Positions 33,566 through 42,868 of a stretch of DNA of 64,000 nucleotides are shown in pieces. The DNA is taken from positions 35,102 through 99,101 of the forward strand of contig DHNW01000015.1 of assembly GCA_002407675.1 (NCBI GenBank), given 5' to 3'. This DNA is from Ruminococcaceae bacterium UBA5406 (GTDB lineage: Bacteria > Bacillota > Clostridia > Oscillospirales > Acutalibacteraceae). Within the stretch, counting starts at the first letter, position 1. Every line of letters begins with the position of its first letter. A program made the translations under genes and the position numbers. A model generated the notes under the pieces. The model searched no databases, was not told the DNA's origin, and worked only from the letters and a program-made list of their open reading frames with translations.

Positions 33566-35323
33566 CTATTTCTTCTGCTGCCTCAATCTTTCCAGATAGG
33601 CTTCTATTTCCTCCGGCGGCGCCGAATCGGCGCTGCCAAGCATGATTTTATCGTTTTCCTGTTTGAGGACGCCGATGAATTCTTCCGCGTCCTCCCACGT
33701 GGCCGTAACACCGTCTGACTTTGCCAGGATCCGGGCCACTTCAGAAATTTCGTCCATGGAAAATCCTTCCGTAATCCCCGTAAGGTCGGCAGGTTTACTA
33801 TCCATAATTCTGCCCATAATTCTTTTATATACACGGCGGTTGAATGCCGTAACAAATTTTTCGGGCGGCAGCGCTTGAAGGATTTTTCCGGCGTTTTCCG
33901 GATATTTGACCAGAAAAGCAATCAGCGCTTCTTCCGCGCCTGCTGCGCGCAGGTGATCCAGCTTTTCCGGGTTGACGCTGCTGCCATACCCCGCTTCCCG
34001 GCGGCGGATGCTGCGGAATTCTTTCTTCTGACGACCTTTTTCCAGCTTTCTGCTTCCGGTTTCCACCTGACTGAGGAGTGTTGCGGTCTTAACCCCCGTT
34101 TCCCCGGCAACCTTTCCCGCGTATACTTCGCGCTCCACTTTGTTATCCAGCGCGGCCAAAACCGGTACTGCGCGCCGGAGATAAGTCACGCGGCCTTCGG
34201 GTGACTGGAGATTGCAGCCGGATTTTGCCTTTTGGAGACGGTACTCCACATCATTGACGCTGCCGTCCAGCATCCGCTTGAATTTGGCCGGCCCATAGGC
34301 TTTTATGTACTCGTCGGGATCTTTGCCCCCCTCGACGGTCAGCACACGCACCGGCAGACCTGCCGCACGCAGGAGCGGAATTGCACGGGACGCAGCCTTC
34401 TGCCCCGCTTCGTCCGCGTCATACGAAACCACGACTTCTTTTGCGTAGCGCGACATCAAACGGGACTGGGACGGCGTAAGCGCCGTCCCAAGCGTGGCGA
34501 CGGCATCCGTAAAACCCGCCTGGTGCATAGAAATCACATCCATATATCCTTCACAGAGGATCAGGCGGCCCGTTCCGGCATTTTTTGCGAAATTGAGGGC
34601 AAACAGCATGTCCCTCTTGCTGAAAACCGGCGTTTCCGACGTATTAAGGTACTTGGGCTTATCATCCCCGAGCGTGCGGCCGCCAAATGCGACGACGTTT
34701 CCGCGCAGGTCAATAATGGGAAACATCACCCTGCCGTAAAAGCGGTCTACTGCGTGGCCGGATCGGCTTTTAAAGGCAACGTTTGCTAGGATCATCTCGT
34801 CCTGCGTAAAACCTTTGTGCGCAAGGTAATCGACCAGCGAAAACCGTTCCGGCGGCGAATAGCCGAGCCCGAAATGGCGGATCGTAGCGGGTTTTAAGGC
34901 GCGGCGGGCAAAATATTCCCGACCGGGGGTGCCTTTCTCAGAATTGAGAACGGCGTAGTAAAATCGGGCAGTCTCCCGGTTGATGGCAAGAATGCGGGTG
35001 CGGAGTTTCCGCATTCCGTCGTCTGCGTGGTTCTCCGGTACGGTGAGGCCTGCACGCTGCGCCAGGAATCGAATGGCCTCCATATAGTCAAGATTTTCGA
35101 TTTTCCGCACAAAAGTGATCACGTCGCCTCCGGCGCCGCAGCCGAAACAGTAAAATGATCCGTTTTCGGGATAGATGTTGAAAGACGGCGTTTTTTCACT
35201 GTGGAACGGGCAGAGTCCGACATAATTTCTGCCGCTCCGCTTCAAAGTAACATAATTGGAAGCAATCTCCGTTAAATCACTGCGGGCCTTTAGTTCCTGG
35301 ACAAAGGAATCCGGCAGAGGCAT
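33566..35323 (-). CDS. dnaG: DNA primase
   Basis: The 585-residue primase has the N-terminal zinc ribbon (CPFHSEKTPSF with YCFGCG), the RNA-polymerase core beginning near residue 110, a TOPRIM segment (RLILCEGYMDVISMHQAG, then SYDADEAGQKAASRA), and a C-terminal helical domain that contacts the DnaB helicase. It makes RNA primers for lagging-strand synthesis. The dgt-dnaG-rpoD order is a common macromolecular synthesis operon in Firmicutes, without rpsU here because rpsU lies elsewhere in this window. Confidence 0.97.
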   Translation of the reverse strand: MPLPDSFVQELKARSDLTEIASNYVTLKRSGRNYVGLCPFHSEKTPSFNIYPENGSFYCFGCGAGGDVITFVRKIENLDYMEAIRFLAQRAGLTVPENHADDGMRKLRTRILAINRETARFYYAVLNSEKGTPGREYFARRALKPATIRHFGLGYSPPERFSLVDYLAHKGFTQDEMILANVAFKSRSGHAVDRFYGRVMFPIIDLRGNVVAFGGRTLGDDKPKYLNTSETPVFSKRDMLFALNFAKNAGTGRLILCEGYMDVISMHQAGFTDAVATLGTALTPSQSRLMSRYAKEVVVSYDADEAGQKAASRAIPLLRAAGLPVRVLTVEGGKDPDEYIKAYGPAKFKRMLDGSVNDVEYRLQKAKSGCNLQSPEGRVTYLRRAVPVLAALDNKVEREVYAGKVAGETGVKTATLLSQVETGSRKLEKGRQKKEFRSIRRREAGYGSSVNPEKLDHLRAAGAEEALIAFLVKYPENAGKILQALPPEKFVTAFNRRVYKRIMGRIMDSKPADLTGITEGFSMDEISEVARILAKSDGVTATWEDAEEFIGVLKQENDKIMLGSADSAPPEEIEAYLERLRQQKK

Positions 35324-35392
35324 GGCATCATCCCCTTCCCTGCACGGAGCGGAGCCAGCCAGCGGAACCCGCGCCGTTTTTAATTCTTATTA

Positions 35393-36388
35393 TTACAGTT
35401 TCCACGCTTTTGGAACATAAACCGACTCAAACAGCTGAACGGCAAAATGATCCGTCATTCCGGCGATATAATCGCATGCGGCCCGCTCATTTCCGTCTTC
35501 TTCGGCAATGGCCCGCATATGCGGAGGAAGGTTGTCCGGCCTGCGCAGATAATCAAACAGCGCATCGATCAATTTGGGGACTTTTGTCTCCTCTCCCTTA
35601 GCATACGGATTGCGGTAGACACTGCCGTCCATAAACTCGCCGAGCTGGCCGAACGCTTTGCGCACATCCGGAGCCATGCGAATATTTCCGTCTTCGCTGC
35701 TTTCCACGACCGACCGGACCAGCGTATCAATCCGCTTCGACTTGGTATGCCCCAAAACTCCGGTGATTTCCACCGGTATCTCCTCCTCCGTAAGGACTCC
35801 CGCCCTCTCGGCGTCGTCGATATCGTGATTCAGGTAGGCAATCCGGTCGGCCACACGGACAATGCGTCCCTCCGCCGTGGCGGCCTGCGGGCCGGTGGTG
35901 TGGTGAAGAAACCCATCGCGGACTTCAAAGGTCAAATTCAGGCCGGCTCCGCCCTTTTCGAGCTTTTCCACAATACGGACGCTCTGCTCATAATGGCGGA
36001 AACCACCGGGAACAAGAGTGTTTAAGGCCCGTTCTCCCGCATGGCCAAACGGCGTATGGCCCAGGTCGTGCCCAAGTGAAATGGCCTCCGTAAGATCTTC
36101 GTTCATCCGCAGGGCTCTGGCAATCGTGCGGGCGATCTGCGCCACTTCCAGCGTATGGGTCAGGCGGGTGCGGTAATGGTCCCCCTCCGGTGAAAGGAAA
36201 ACCTGAGTTTTATGCTTCAGCCTGCGGAAGGATTTACAGTGGATAATCCGATCCCGGTCACGCTGATAAGGGGTGCGCAAACTGCACTCCTCTTCCGGTA
36301 CATCGCGGCCCCGCGTATTTTGGGATAAAGACGCAAAAGGAGACAGAATCTGCCTTTCCAGATACTGTGTGCGTTCCCTTACTGTCAA
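35393..36388 (-). CDS. dgt: dGTP triphosphohydrolase-like HD-domain protein
   Basis: The 331-residue protein has the Dgt HD-domain motifs: RRLKHKTQVF, TRLTHTLEVAQIARTIARAL and LGHDLGHTPFGHAGERAL, with His and Asp residues for two metal ions. Members hydrolyse dGTP or other dNTPs to nucleoside and triphosphate. The protein is at the short end of the family, as is usual in Clostridia. The start is a TTG at 36388 with GGGAGGCG 5 bases upstream. It begins the dnaG-rpoD cluster. Confidence 0.9.
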   Translation of the reverse strand: MTVRERTQYLERQILSPFASLSQNTRGRDVPEEECSLRTPYQRDRDRIIHCKSFRRLKHKTQVFLSPEGDHYRTRLTHTLEVAQIARTIARALRMNEDLTEAISLGHDLGHTPFGHAGERALNTLVPGGFRHYEQSVRIVEKLEKGGAGLNLTFEVRDGFLHHTTGPQAATAEGRIVRVADRIAYLNHDIDDAERAGVLTEEEIPVEITGVLGHTKSKRIDTLVRSVVESSEDGNIRMAPDVRKAFGQLGEFMDGSVYRNPYAKGEETKVPKLIDALFDYLRRPDNLPPHMRAIAEEDGNERAACDYIAGMTDHFAVQLFESVYVPKAWKL

Positions 36389-36472
36389 TTCGGCGCCTCC
36401 CTATGTAAAATTCCCAACCATAGATATTATACGCACCGAACGCGCCGTTTTCCTGCAAGAAAGACAAATTTT

Positions 36473-37096
36473 TTACGGGATTCTATAAAATTTCTTTTCG
36501 CCGAACTGCGCGGCACAGCGCCCGCAGGTTCGGTCAGCCAATTCTGCGGAAAAAGCATCCGCCTGCACACACGGGATGTGAAACGCAACCGTCACCTGAT
36601 CGGAAAAAGACGTATCGTCCGCTGCGCCGCCGTATTCTGAAATCAGGGGAAGGACTTTCCCATACAAATCATATCCGCACCGCAGGCCGGCCTGAAAACA
36701 GGCCCCCATCCGCACGGCGCCCCCCGCCTGGACGGCAAGGGAAGCCCCGTGCGAATAAGCCCGGACAAGCCCGCCCGCCCCCAGCAGAATTCCGCCGAAA
36801 TACCGAGTAACGACAACCGCCGCATCCGTCAGGCCGGATTTAAGCAGAACTTCCAGAACCGGAATTCCGGCCGTGCCCTGCGGTTCGCCGTCATCAGTAT
36901 AACGCTGTTTCTGCCCTTCCCGCAGGACGTAGGCGTACACATTATGGGTCGCCTCCCGGTTTGCCGCACGCACAGAGCGAATGAACTCAACGGCCGACGT
37001 TTCATCTTTCACAGGCCGGACAGAACCGATAAAACGCGACCGGCGCTCGGTGAATTCGGCGCTGGCCTCTTTGAGAACGGTCCGATATTCCTCCAT
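36473..37096 (-). CDS. YigZ/IMPACT-family protein
   Basis: The 207-residue protein has the N-terminal UPF0029/IMPACT core: SRFIGSVRPV, ATHNVYAYV, YTDDGEPQGTAG and VVVTRYFGGILLGAGGLVRAY, all hallmark stretches. A C-terminal domain of about 70 residues follows. Bacterial members are of unclear function; eukaryotic IMPACT affects translation control. It stands between rpmE and dgt on the same strand, 84 bases from dgt. Confidence 0.92.
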   Translation of the reverse strand: MEEYRTVLKEASAEFTERRSRFIGSVRPVKDETSAVEFIRSVRAANREATHNVYAYVLREGQKQRYTDDGEPQGTAGIPVLEVLLKSGLTDAAVVVTRYFGGILLGAGGLVRAYSHGASLAVQAGGAVRMGACFQAGLRCGYDLYGKVLPLISEYGGAADDTSFSDQVTVAFHIPCVQADAFSAELADRTCGRCAAQFGEKKFYRIP

Positions 37097-37111
37097 GACA
37101 GCCCTCCCCGG

Positions 37112-37145
37112 AGATAAAACAAGCGGCGCCTTTGAGCGCCGCCCC
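37112..37145 (-). terminator. Terminator of rpmE
   Basis: GCGGCGC (37123-37129) and GCGCCGC (37136-37142) form a stem followed on the minus strand by TTGTTTTATC. It lies 30 bases after the rpmE stop and just upstream of yigZ. Confidence 0.8.
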
Positions 37146-37171
37146 TTGTGCAGATGCGAAATTCAAAATCG

Positions 37172-37372
37172 TTAATCCAAACCGTAACGTTTTTTAAACA
37201 TATCAACACGGCCGCTTGTATCAACCAGTTTCTGCTTGCCCGTGAAGAACGGATGGCATTTTGAGCAGATTTCAACATGAATATCCTTTTTGGTGGATTT
37301 GGTATGAATCACATTGCCGCAAGCACAGGTGATTGTGGTTTCCTCATACTTTGGATGAATATTTTTTTTCAT
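37172..37372 (-). CDS. rpmE: 50S ribosomal protein L31, zinc-binding form
   Basis: The protein has 66 residues with the ATG at 37372, preceded by GAGGTGACAGGA. C16, C18, C36 and C39 form the zinc site, so this is the C+ type. Such copies are often replaced by a cysteine-free paralogue when zinc is short; no paralogue is in the window. L31 bridges the two ribosomal subunits. The longer frame to 37402 lacks family similarity. Confidence 0.96.
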   Translation of the reverse strand: MKKNIHPKYEETTITCACGNVIHTKSTKKDIHVEICSKCHPFFTGKQKLVDTSGRVDMFKKRYGLD

Positions 37373-37411
37373 TCCTGTCACCTCTTTATCCGAACGAAAC
37401 ATGCAGGGAGT

Positions 37412-37440
37412 ATTATAGCATACATTTTTCGGGAATGCAA
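37412..37440 (-). promoter_or_regulatory. Promoter of rpmE
   Basis: On the minus strand TTGCAT (37440-37435) and TATAAT (37417-37412) have a 17-base spacer. Confidence 0.82.
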
Positions 37441-37504
37441 GCTCTTCTCTCGCATGGAAAGTTCAGATTTTGTAGGACTGCAATACAATCCCGGGCATCG
37501 GCTG

Positions 37505-38440
37505 TTATACGATTTTCAGGACTGCAGCGGGAATTTCGGTCTTCATCAGATAAATACCGCTGGCCTGGCCGACATTGCCGACGGCCTTGACTTTGTAGAA
37601 ATACCGATTGCCCGAATGGGAACTCCCCACGAGCCGAAAACACGGCGAGGCAATCGTAAAATTCGGCACGGAAGTACAGGTGACCATAAACTGATAGGTT
37701 TGGCCTTTTTTGACGTTCACAAGACCGGTCGTATCCAGGATGGGCGTCCCCTGCATGATCCTTGCGATTGCAACCGGCAGGTTGCCGCCGTTCAGATAGA
37801 AGCCGCATTCTTCCCACGCATCTCCGGTGGCGCGAAAGGTAATAAAATAGTCGCTGCCGGACTGAGCGGTGGATACATACCGAAAGGATTTCGAGCCGGC
37901 GACGAGGCTTGGCTTGCCGGAGGACGTGATTTTGAACGTATAGGTTTTACCCTGCGGAACAATAAATTTTCCAAAAGTGTCGCTGCTGTTGTAGATCTGA
38001 TTACCGGAATTGTCTGTGTAGGAATAAGTATTATCGGTATCCGGGGAAACGGAGCGGTCCACTTCCAGTTTTGTGCCGTTTACGGTGGCGTAAATCGGTT
38101 CGGTCACACCATTTTTAAAATAAGTGATGTCTGCTTCAAACTGATTCGTGTCTTTGGAATAGCCTTTATCGTCGATTCTGACCTCATCCGGATTTGCCGC
38201 AGACCACACCACCTGCAGCTTTGAAATATCCTGGTTCACGGTCGAACTTAAGAACAATTCGTCGGTGTCTCCCTTGTAAGGCATATCGTCGGCCTGCCTT
38301 TGGATGCAAATCTTACCGTCATAGCCTGAAATCACCGCCGAGGTGAGCGGCGGACAATCCATTGCCGAAGCGGGATTTACAAAGGCCGAAGAGACTACAA
38401 ACAGCATGCTGAGTATGCAGAAAAGCGCTTTCTTCATCAA
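37505..38440 (-). CDS. Secreted protein with a duplicated C-terminal module, function unknown
   Basis: The 311-residue protein begins with a Sec signal peptide (MMKKALFCILSMLFVVSSAF, cleavage probably after AMDC or ASA near 26). Residues 30-150 form an unrecognised first domain with an immunoglobulin-like feel (LQVVWSAANPDEVRIDDKGY). Residues 154-229 and 236-311 are two copies of one module that align without gaps. Shared features are DT-x-G, V-x-x-G-x-TY-x-F, a central FR-x-V, SG-x-x-YF, A-x-G, G-x-YL and P-x-A ending in I. The modules look beta-rich, like small extracellular binding domains. No wall anchor or catalytic motif is visible. It is not in an evident operon; AGGAGGT lies upstream of the ATG. 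Confidence 0.75.
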   Translation of the reverse strand: MMKKALFCILSMLFVVSSAFVNPASAMDCPPLTSAVISGYDGKICIQRQADDMPYKGDTDELFLSSTVNQDISKLQVVWSAANPDEVRIDDKGYSKDTNQFEADITYFKNGVTEPIYATVNGTKLEVDRSVSPDTDNTYSYTDNSGNQIYNSSDTFGKFIVPQGKTYTFKITSSGKPSLVAGSKSFRYVSTAQSGSDYFITFRATGDAWEECGFYLNGGNLPVAIARIMQGTPILDTTGLVNVKKGQTYQFMVTCTSVPNFTIASPCFRLVGSSHSGNRYFYKVKAVGNVGQASGIYLMKTEIPAAVLKIV

Positions 38441-38548
38441 TGCAATACCTCCTGTTTTTCTTTTATGCGGAATGCGGATTCCCGATCTCTAATTTTTATT
38501 ATATTCTTTTCCCAATAAAATGTAAATAAGGAAATGTTCTGCCTAAAC

Positions 38549-39871
38549 TCAGATCACACGCTTGGTTTTCCATTTGCCCCCGCGGAAACGGATAATAAAA
38601 ATGAAAGAGCGGAAAAGCCAGTCGATAAACATGGCATACCATACGCTGATAAGCCCAAAACCGGCACCGGCCAGAATATAACTGAAACCGATGCGGAAAA
38701 CCCACATGGAAAAGGCCGACGTAAGCATGGTAAACCGGGCGTCGCCCGCGGCGCGGAGCGTATTGGGAAGCACAAAGGAAGGCACCCAGATGGTGGCGCT
38801 GCAAAATGCAAAAACCTGAAGGATCTCCACACAGCTGGCTGCTGCCGCGCTGTCGAGGCGGAAAAGCCCCACCAGCGGGCCTGCGGAAAAGAACAGCAAA
38901 ATATTTAAGATTCCCATGGAAAGATAAGAAAGGCCTATCATGCGCCTGGTATAATAAACAGACTGATCGTAATCCTTCGCCCCCACGCACTGGCCCACGA
39001 TCGTGATAAGCCCAAGGCTGATGGCGTTGCCGGGGACATTTGCAGCACTGGAAATACTGCCCGCAACGGCGTTTGCGGCAATGGCCGAAGTCCCGAACGT
39101 CGTCACCAATCTCTGCACGATCAGCTTTCCGATCTGGAACATGCCGTTTTCAAGGCCGTTCGGTGCACCGATACTGAAAATGCGCTTTACCATAGAAAGA
39201 TCGAATTCCGGGTGAAAAAGCCTGTCCACATAAACCAAATTGTTTTTTCGGCAAATCAAAACCAGCATAATATATGCGGCAACAATACGGGAAACCAGTG
39301 TCGCCGTTCCGGCTCCGGCCGTTCCCCATCCGCAGCCATAAATCAGAATGGCGTTCCCGCCGATATTCACGATATTCATAATCAGCGAAGTGAACATGGA
39401 AACCTTGCTGTTGCCCATGGAACGGTACAGGGCTGCGCCCGCATTGTAAATGGCAAGGAACGGATACGACGAAGCGGTGAGAAGAAAGTAAATGTTGGCA
39501 TAGTCCAAAACGTCCTGGTCAATATTGCCGAAAATCAGCCTTAAAATCGGGTCGCAGAATATCAGGCAAAATGCCATGATGCCCGCCGAAAGAATCGTTA
39601 TGGAATATAGCAGCTGCTTTGCGGCAGCACAGGCATTTTTCTGATTTCCGCTGCCGATGTACTGCGACACAACCACCGCTCCACCGGTTGCCAAAGCCGA
39701 AAAGATCTGGATCAGCAGAATATTGATGGAATCCACCAGAGAAACGCCGGAAATGGCAGCTTCCCCCACCCCGGACACCATTACAGTATCCGCCATCCCG
39801 ATTGTCACTGCCAGGAGCTGCTCAACTACAAGGGGCAGGATGAGGCGCTGGAGGGCCTTTTTTGTAAACAT
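38549..39871 (-). CDS. MATE-family efflux transporter
   Basis: The 440-residue protein has about twelve hydrophobic helices in two similar halves. It opens LPLVVEQLLAVTIGMADTVM and has GSGNQKNA and GAPNGLENGMFQIGKL, all typical of the DinF/NorM-like MATE group. It would export cationic drugs or metabolites using a Na+ or H+ gradient; substrate unknown. No regulator is adjacent. The gap to the preceding gene is 200 bases and the ribosome binding site is weak. Confidence 0.9.
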   Translation of the reverse strand: MFTKKALQRLILPLVVEQLLAVTIGMADTVMVSGVGEAAISGVSLVDSINILLIQIFSALATGGAVVVSQYIGSGNQKNACAAAKQLLYSITILSAGIMAFCLIFCDPILRLIFGNIDQDVLDYANIYFLLTASSYPFLAIYNAGAALYRSMGNSKVSMFTSLIMNIVNIGGNAILIYGCGWGTAGAGTATLVSRIVAAYIMLVLICRKNNLVYVDRLFHPEFDLSMVKRIFSIGAPNGLENGMFQIGKLIVQRLVTTFGTSAIAANAVAGSISSAANVPGNAISLGLITIVGQCVGAKDYDQSVYYTRRMIGLSYLSMGILNILLFFSAGPLVGLFRLDSAAAASCVEILQVFAFCSATIWVPSFVLPNTLRAAGDARFTMLTSAFSMWVFRIGFSYILAGAGFGLISVWYAMFIDWLFRSFIFIIRFRGGKWKTKRVI

Positions 39872-40071
39872 TGGTTCTTCAGGCTCTGTTATTTTTGTAA
39901 ATCGCGTAAGGGCATCTCTTTTCTATGTTCGTTGTCGCTGCAGCATTTCCAGTAAAAATGTAAAATCCATGCAATAGACACTCTCATCCCGCAGGGATTT
40001 ATTGGAATTGCTGCCGTTATAAAATCTTATGGCAGAAATATTTTCAGCAGCCGGCGGGCCTAACCCGACCT

Positions 40072-40890
40072 TCAGCCCGGCTGTTTGCCGACGTAGGCAA
40101 CATACTCTTCCAGGCACATGGAAAATTCCCGCATCTTCATGGCGTTTTCACTTCCGACATACCGAAACCACGACGGCTGATACGCAATGCCCGTAACAGA
40201 AGTTTTATCTTCCGGATAGCGCAGAACAAAACCATACTGAACGCAGTGGCTGGAAAGCCACCGGTACTGGGCGGTTGAGGAAAATTCTTCACCGCTTTTG
40301 GAATTCTCAGCTGAAAAGAGAACGGCCAGCCCTGTTTGATTTTCGCAATATCCGCCGCGACCTACTGTGGACTGGGCTTTGCTCTCCGCCAATACTTTGG
40401 AGAGCTTTCCGCCGGTCATCAGCTTTTTGACCTCGGCCTGATACAGTTTATCCTGCTCTGCGGCACTGACATAGCCGCCGGCCAGCCTGACAGGATACCC
40501 GGCAGAACGCACAGCGCCCATCATCTGGCTGAGGGCGGGCAGGATCTTCTTTTCCACCTGTATCCCTCCGCAGGCGGCAAGATCCGGAGAAAACCCGGAA
40601 GGAAGCGGATGGGAAGAATTGACGAGGCGGAGGCTGAAAGAATTGTCATAAACGGGAAGCCCGGCCCCGCTGCCGGAAACGAGCGCGGAAGACTGCGGCA
40701 GACGGGAAACGGACGTCTGCAAACGGGCACGGGCATTTCGGACTTCAATCCAAGTCATCAGCACCCCTGCCGCAACGGATACACACAGGAATACGGCAAC
40801 AACCGTCATGACCACCCGCAGCTTTCTGACCTGATTGCGCTGGCGCCATTCAGTGTAACTTTTCACGATTTTTTCTTTTCTGCCGCGCAC
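40072..40890 (-). CDS. VanY-like (M15) domain protein that lacks the zinc ligands
   Basis: The 272-residue protein has a short cytoplasmic basic head, one membrane helix (about 26-47) and an extracellular M15 D,D-carboxypeptidase-like domain. The fold is recognisable from LAGGYVSAAEQDKLY, ENQTGLAV, YGFVLRYPEDKTSVTGIAY and WFRYVGSENA. In active VanY-type enzymes the corresponding stretches are SEHQTGLAVD and YEPWHFRYVG. Here the ligand His is N184, the ligand Asp is L191, the catalytic Glu is Q238 and the second His is W241. All four functional positions are lost while the scaffold is kept, so it is probably a non-catalytic peptidoglycan-binding or regulatory protein. The start is a GTG with GGGAGG upstream. 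Confidence 0.8.
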   Translation of the reverse strand: MRGRKEKIVKSYTEWRQRNQVRKLRVVMTVVAVFLCVSVAAGVLMTWIEVRNARARLQTSVSRLPQSSALVSGSGAGLPVYDNSFSLRLVNSSHPLPSGFSPDLAACGGIQVEKKILPALSQMMGAVRSAGYPVRLAGGYVSAAEQDKLYQAEVKKLMTGGKLSKVLAESKAQSTVGRGGYCENQTGLAVLFSAENSKSGEEFSSTAQYRWLSSHCVQYGFVLRYPEDKTSVTGIAYQPSWFRYVGSENAMKMREFSMCLEEYVAYVGKQPG

Positions 40891-41001
40891 GGTTTCCTCC
40901 CTTCCAGCTACAGTTTAACCTTTTTCATTGCTATTGTATTACGAATTTAACAGGAATGCAATATGAACCGGACATGGCCTCTGCCTTTTCAGAATGCTGG
41001 T

Positions 41002-41030
41002 TTGATTTCGCATGACTTCCGTAGTACAAT
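41002..41030 (+). promoter_or_regulatory. Promoter of pyk
   Basis: TTGATT (41002-41007) and TACAAT (41025-41030) have a 17-base spacer. The leader is about 67 bases and contains two copies of TAATTCAGACT (near 41055 and 41066). Confidence 0.75.
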
Positions 41031-41103
41031 AGTAAATTGGGATAATGTTATGATAATTCAGACTAATTCAGACTTTGGAAATCGAGGTTAGAAAGGTTAT
41101 AAT

Positions 41104-42858
41104 ATGAGGAAAACAAAAATCATCTGCACACTTGGCCCGGCAACTGAAACGGAAGATACCCTAAAGCAAATGATCCTAAGCGGAATGGATGTAGCGCGCC
41201 TGAATTTTTCACATGGGAGCGCAGAACATCAAAAAAAATACGCCGACATGGTCAAAAAGCTGCGCCGGCAGCTGGATCGCCCCACTGCCCTGATGCTGGA
41301 CACCAAAGGCCCGGAAATCCGCACCGGAGTTTTTGAAAAGCCGGTTACCCTGAAAACGGGGAGTCAATTCACTCTGACGACCCGGGATATCGTCGGGACC
41401 GAAGCCGCTGCGTCGGTTTCGTTCGCACACCTGCCCGCGGAAGTCGCTCCGGGTTCCAGAATTCTGATTGACGACGGTTTGATTGAGCTGAAAGTGAATT
41501 CTGCAACAAATACGGATATTTTCTGCACCGTGGTGAACGGCGGGGCGGTATCGTCGCGCAAGAGCATCAATGTCCCCGGGATGCATCTTTCTCTGCCGTT
41601 CATCAGCGAAAAAGATCGGAACGATATCGCCTTCGCCGTCCGGGAAGATTTCGACTTTATCGCCGCCTCTTTTACGCGCAACGCACAGGATATTATTGAC
41701 CTGCGCAGCGAACTCGAAAAACTGGACTGCCATAAAATCCGGATCATAGCCAAAATTGAAAATTCGGAAGGCGTGCGGAACATTGACGATATTATCCGTG
41801 TTTCGGACGGAATTATGGTCGCCCGGGGAGATCTCGGCGTGGAAATTCCATTTGAAGAAGTCCCGATCGTCCAAAAAAGGCTGATCAAAAAAGCCTCTGA
41901 CGCCGGTTTGCAGGTAATCACCGCAACGCAGATGCTGGATTCCATGATTAAGAATCCGCGGCCGACGCGCGCGGAGGCCGCTGACGTTGCCAATGCAATT
42001 TACGATGGCACAAGCGCCATCATGCTATCCGGCGAGACTGCCGCGGGCGCTTACCCGATCCTCGCCGTTCAGACAATGGCAAAAATCGCCGAATGCACCG
42101 AAAGCGCAATCGACTATGTCCTGCGTTTTAACCAGAACAGCCCGGGCGGCAAGTCGGACGTAACTTCAGCCATTTCCCACGCAACCTGCACGACAGCCCA
42201 CGACCTGGGCGCCAAAGCCATTCTGACAGTTACGCAGTCCGGGCGGACGGCGCGCATGATTTCGAAATACCGCCCAAACTGCCCCATCATCAGCGGCACG
42301 GCTGATCCGACCGTCCTGAGGCAGATGAACCTTTCGTGGGGCGTAACCCCCATTCTGGTGGAAGAAAAGGACAATACCGACGAATTGTTCGACCACGTTG
42401 TCAGCGTTGCCAAAGCGCACGGACTGGTCAAAGACGGCGATCTGGTCGTCATTACAGCGGGTGTTCCCCTGAAAATGTCCGGCACAACAAACCTCCTGAA
42501 AGTCCAGCTCGTCGGCAATATTCTCGTCTCCGGCAAGGGCGCCACAAAAGGGGCCGTGTGCGGCAATGTCTGCGTATGCAAAAATGCAGAGGAAGTAAAA
42601 ACTACTTATAAGCAGGGAGATATTCTTGTTATGCCGGAAACATCGAACGAGCTGCTGCCGTTCCTGAAAACCGCCACTGCCCTGATTACCGAACGCGCAG
42701 GGATGAACTCTCACGCGGCTATTGTAGGAATGGCCCTTGGAAAACCCGTGATAGTCGGTGCGCAGAATGCGACGAAAATTCTGAAAAGCGGTACAACCGT
42801 AACTGTTGATTCCACCCGCGGCATTATTTACAGCGCGGCCGGGAAGATGCCTCGCTGA
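41104..42858 (+). CDS. pyk: Pyruvate kinase with extra C-terminal domain
   Basis: The 584-residue enzyme has KIICTLGPATE, MLDTKGPEIRTG, IAKIENSEGVRN and VARGDLGVEIP, the substrate- and cation-binding motifs, then the regulatory C domain. After about residue 475 it carries the phosphohistidine-like domain shared with PEP synthase and PPDK (ITERAGMNSHAAIVGMALGK), as in Bacillus and Clostridium pyruvate kinases. It converts PEP and ADP to pyruvate and ATP. It is monocistronic and convergent with the M50 protease gene; the stops are 10 bases apart with no clear terminator. Confidence 0.98.
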   Translation: MRKTKIICTLGPATETEDTLKQMILSGMDVARLNFSHGSAEHQKKYADMVKKLRRQLDRPTALMLDTKGPEIRTGVFEKPVTLKTGSQFTLTTRDIVGTEAAASVSFAHLPAEVAPGSRILIDDGLIELKVNSATNTDIFCTVVNGGAVSSRKSINVPGMHLSLPFISEKDRNDIAFAVREDFDFIAASFTRNAQDIIDLRSELEKLDCHKIRIIAKIENSEGVRNIDDIIRVSDGIMVARGDLGVEIPFEEVPIVQKRLIKKASDAGLQVITATQMLDSMIKNPRPTRAEAADVANAIYDGTSAIMLSGETAAGAYPILAVQTMAKIAECTESAIDYVLRFNQNSPGGKSDVTSAISHATCTTAHDLGAKAILTVTQSGRTARMISKYRPNCPIISGTADPTVLRQMNLSWGVTPILVEEKDNTDELFDHVVSVAKAHGLVKDGDLVVITAGVPLKMSGTTNLLKVQLVGNILVSGKGATKGAVCGNVCVCKNAEEVKTTYKQGDILVMPETSNELLPFLKTATALITERAGMNSHAAIVGMALGKPVIVGAQNATKILKSGTTVTVDSTRGIIYSAAGKMPR

Positions 42859-42868
42859 ACTCCCGGCG

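Noticed and set aside
32442..33599. 385-codon plus-strand frame opposite rpoD
   Set aside because: Antisense shadow; the minus-strand frame has complete sigma-A regions.
37277..38224. 315-codon plus-strand frame opposite the secreted protein
   Set aside because: The minus strand has a signal peptide, a ribosome binding site and an internal protein repeat; the plus frame has none.
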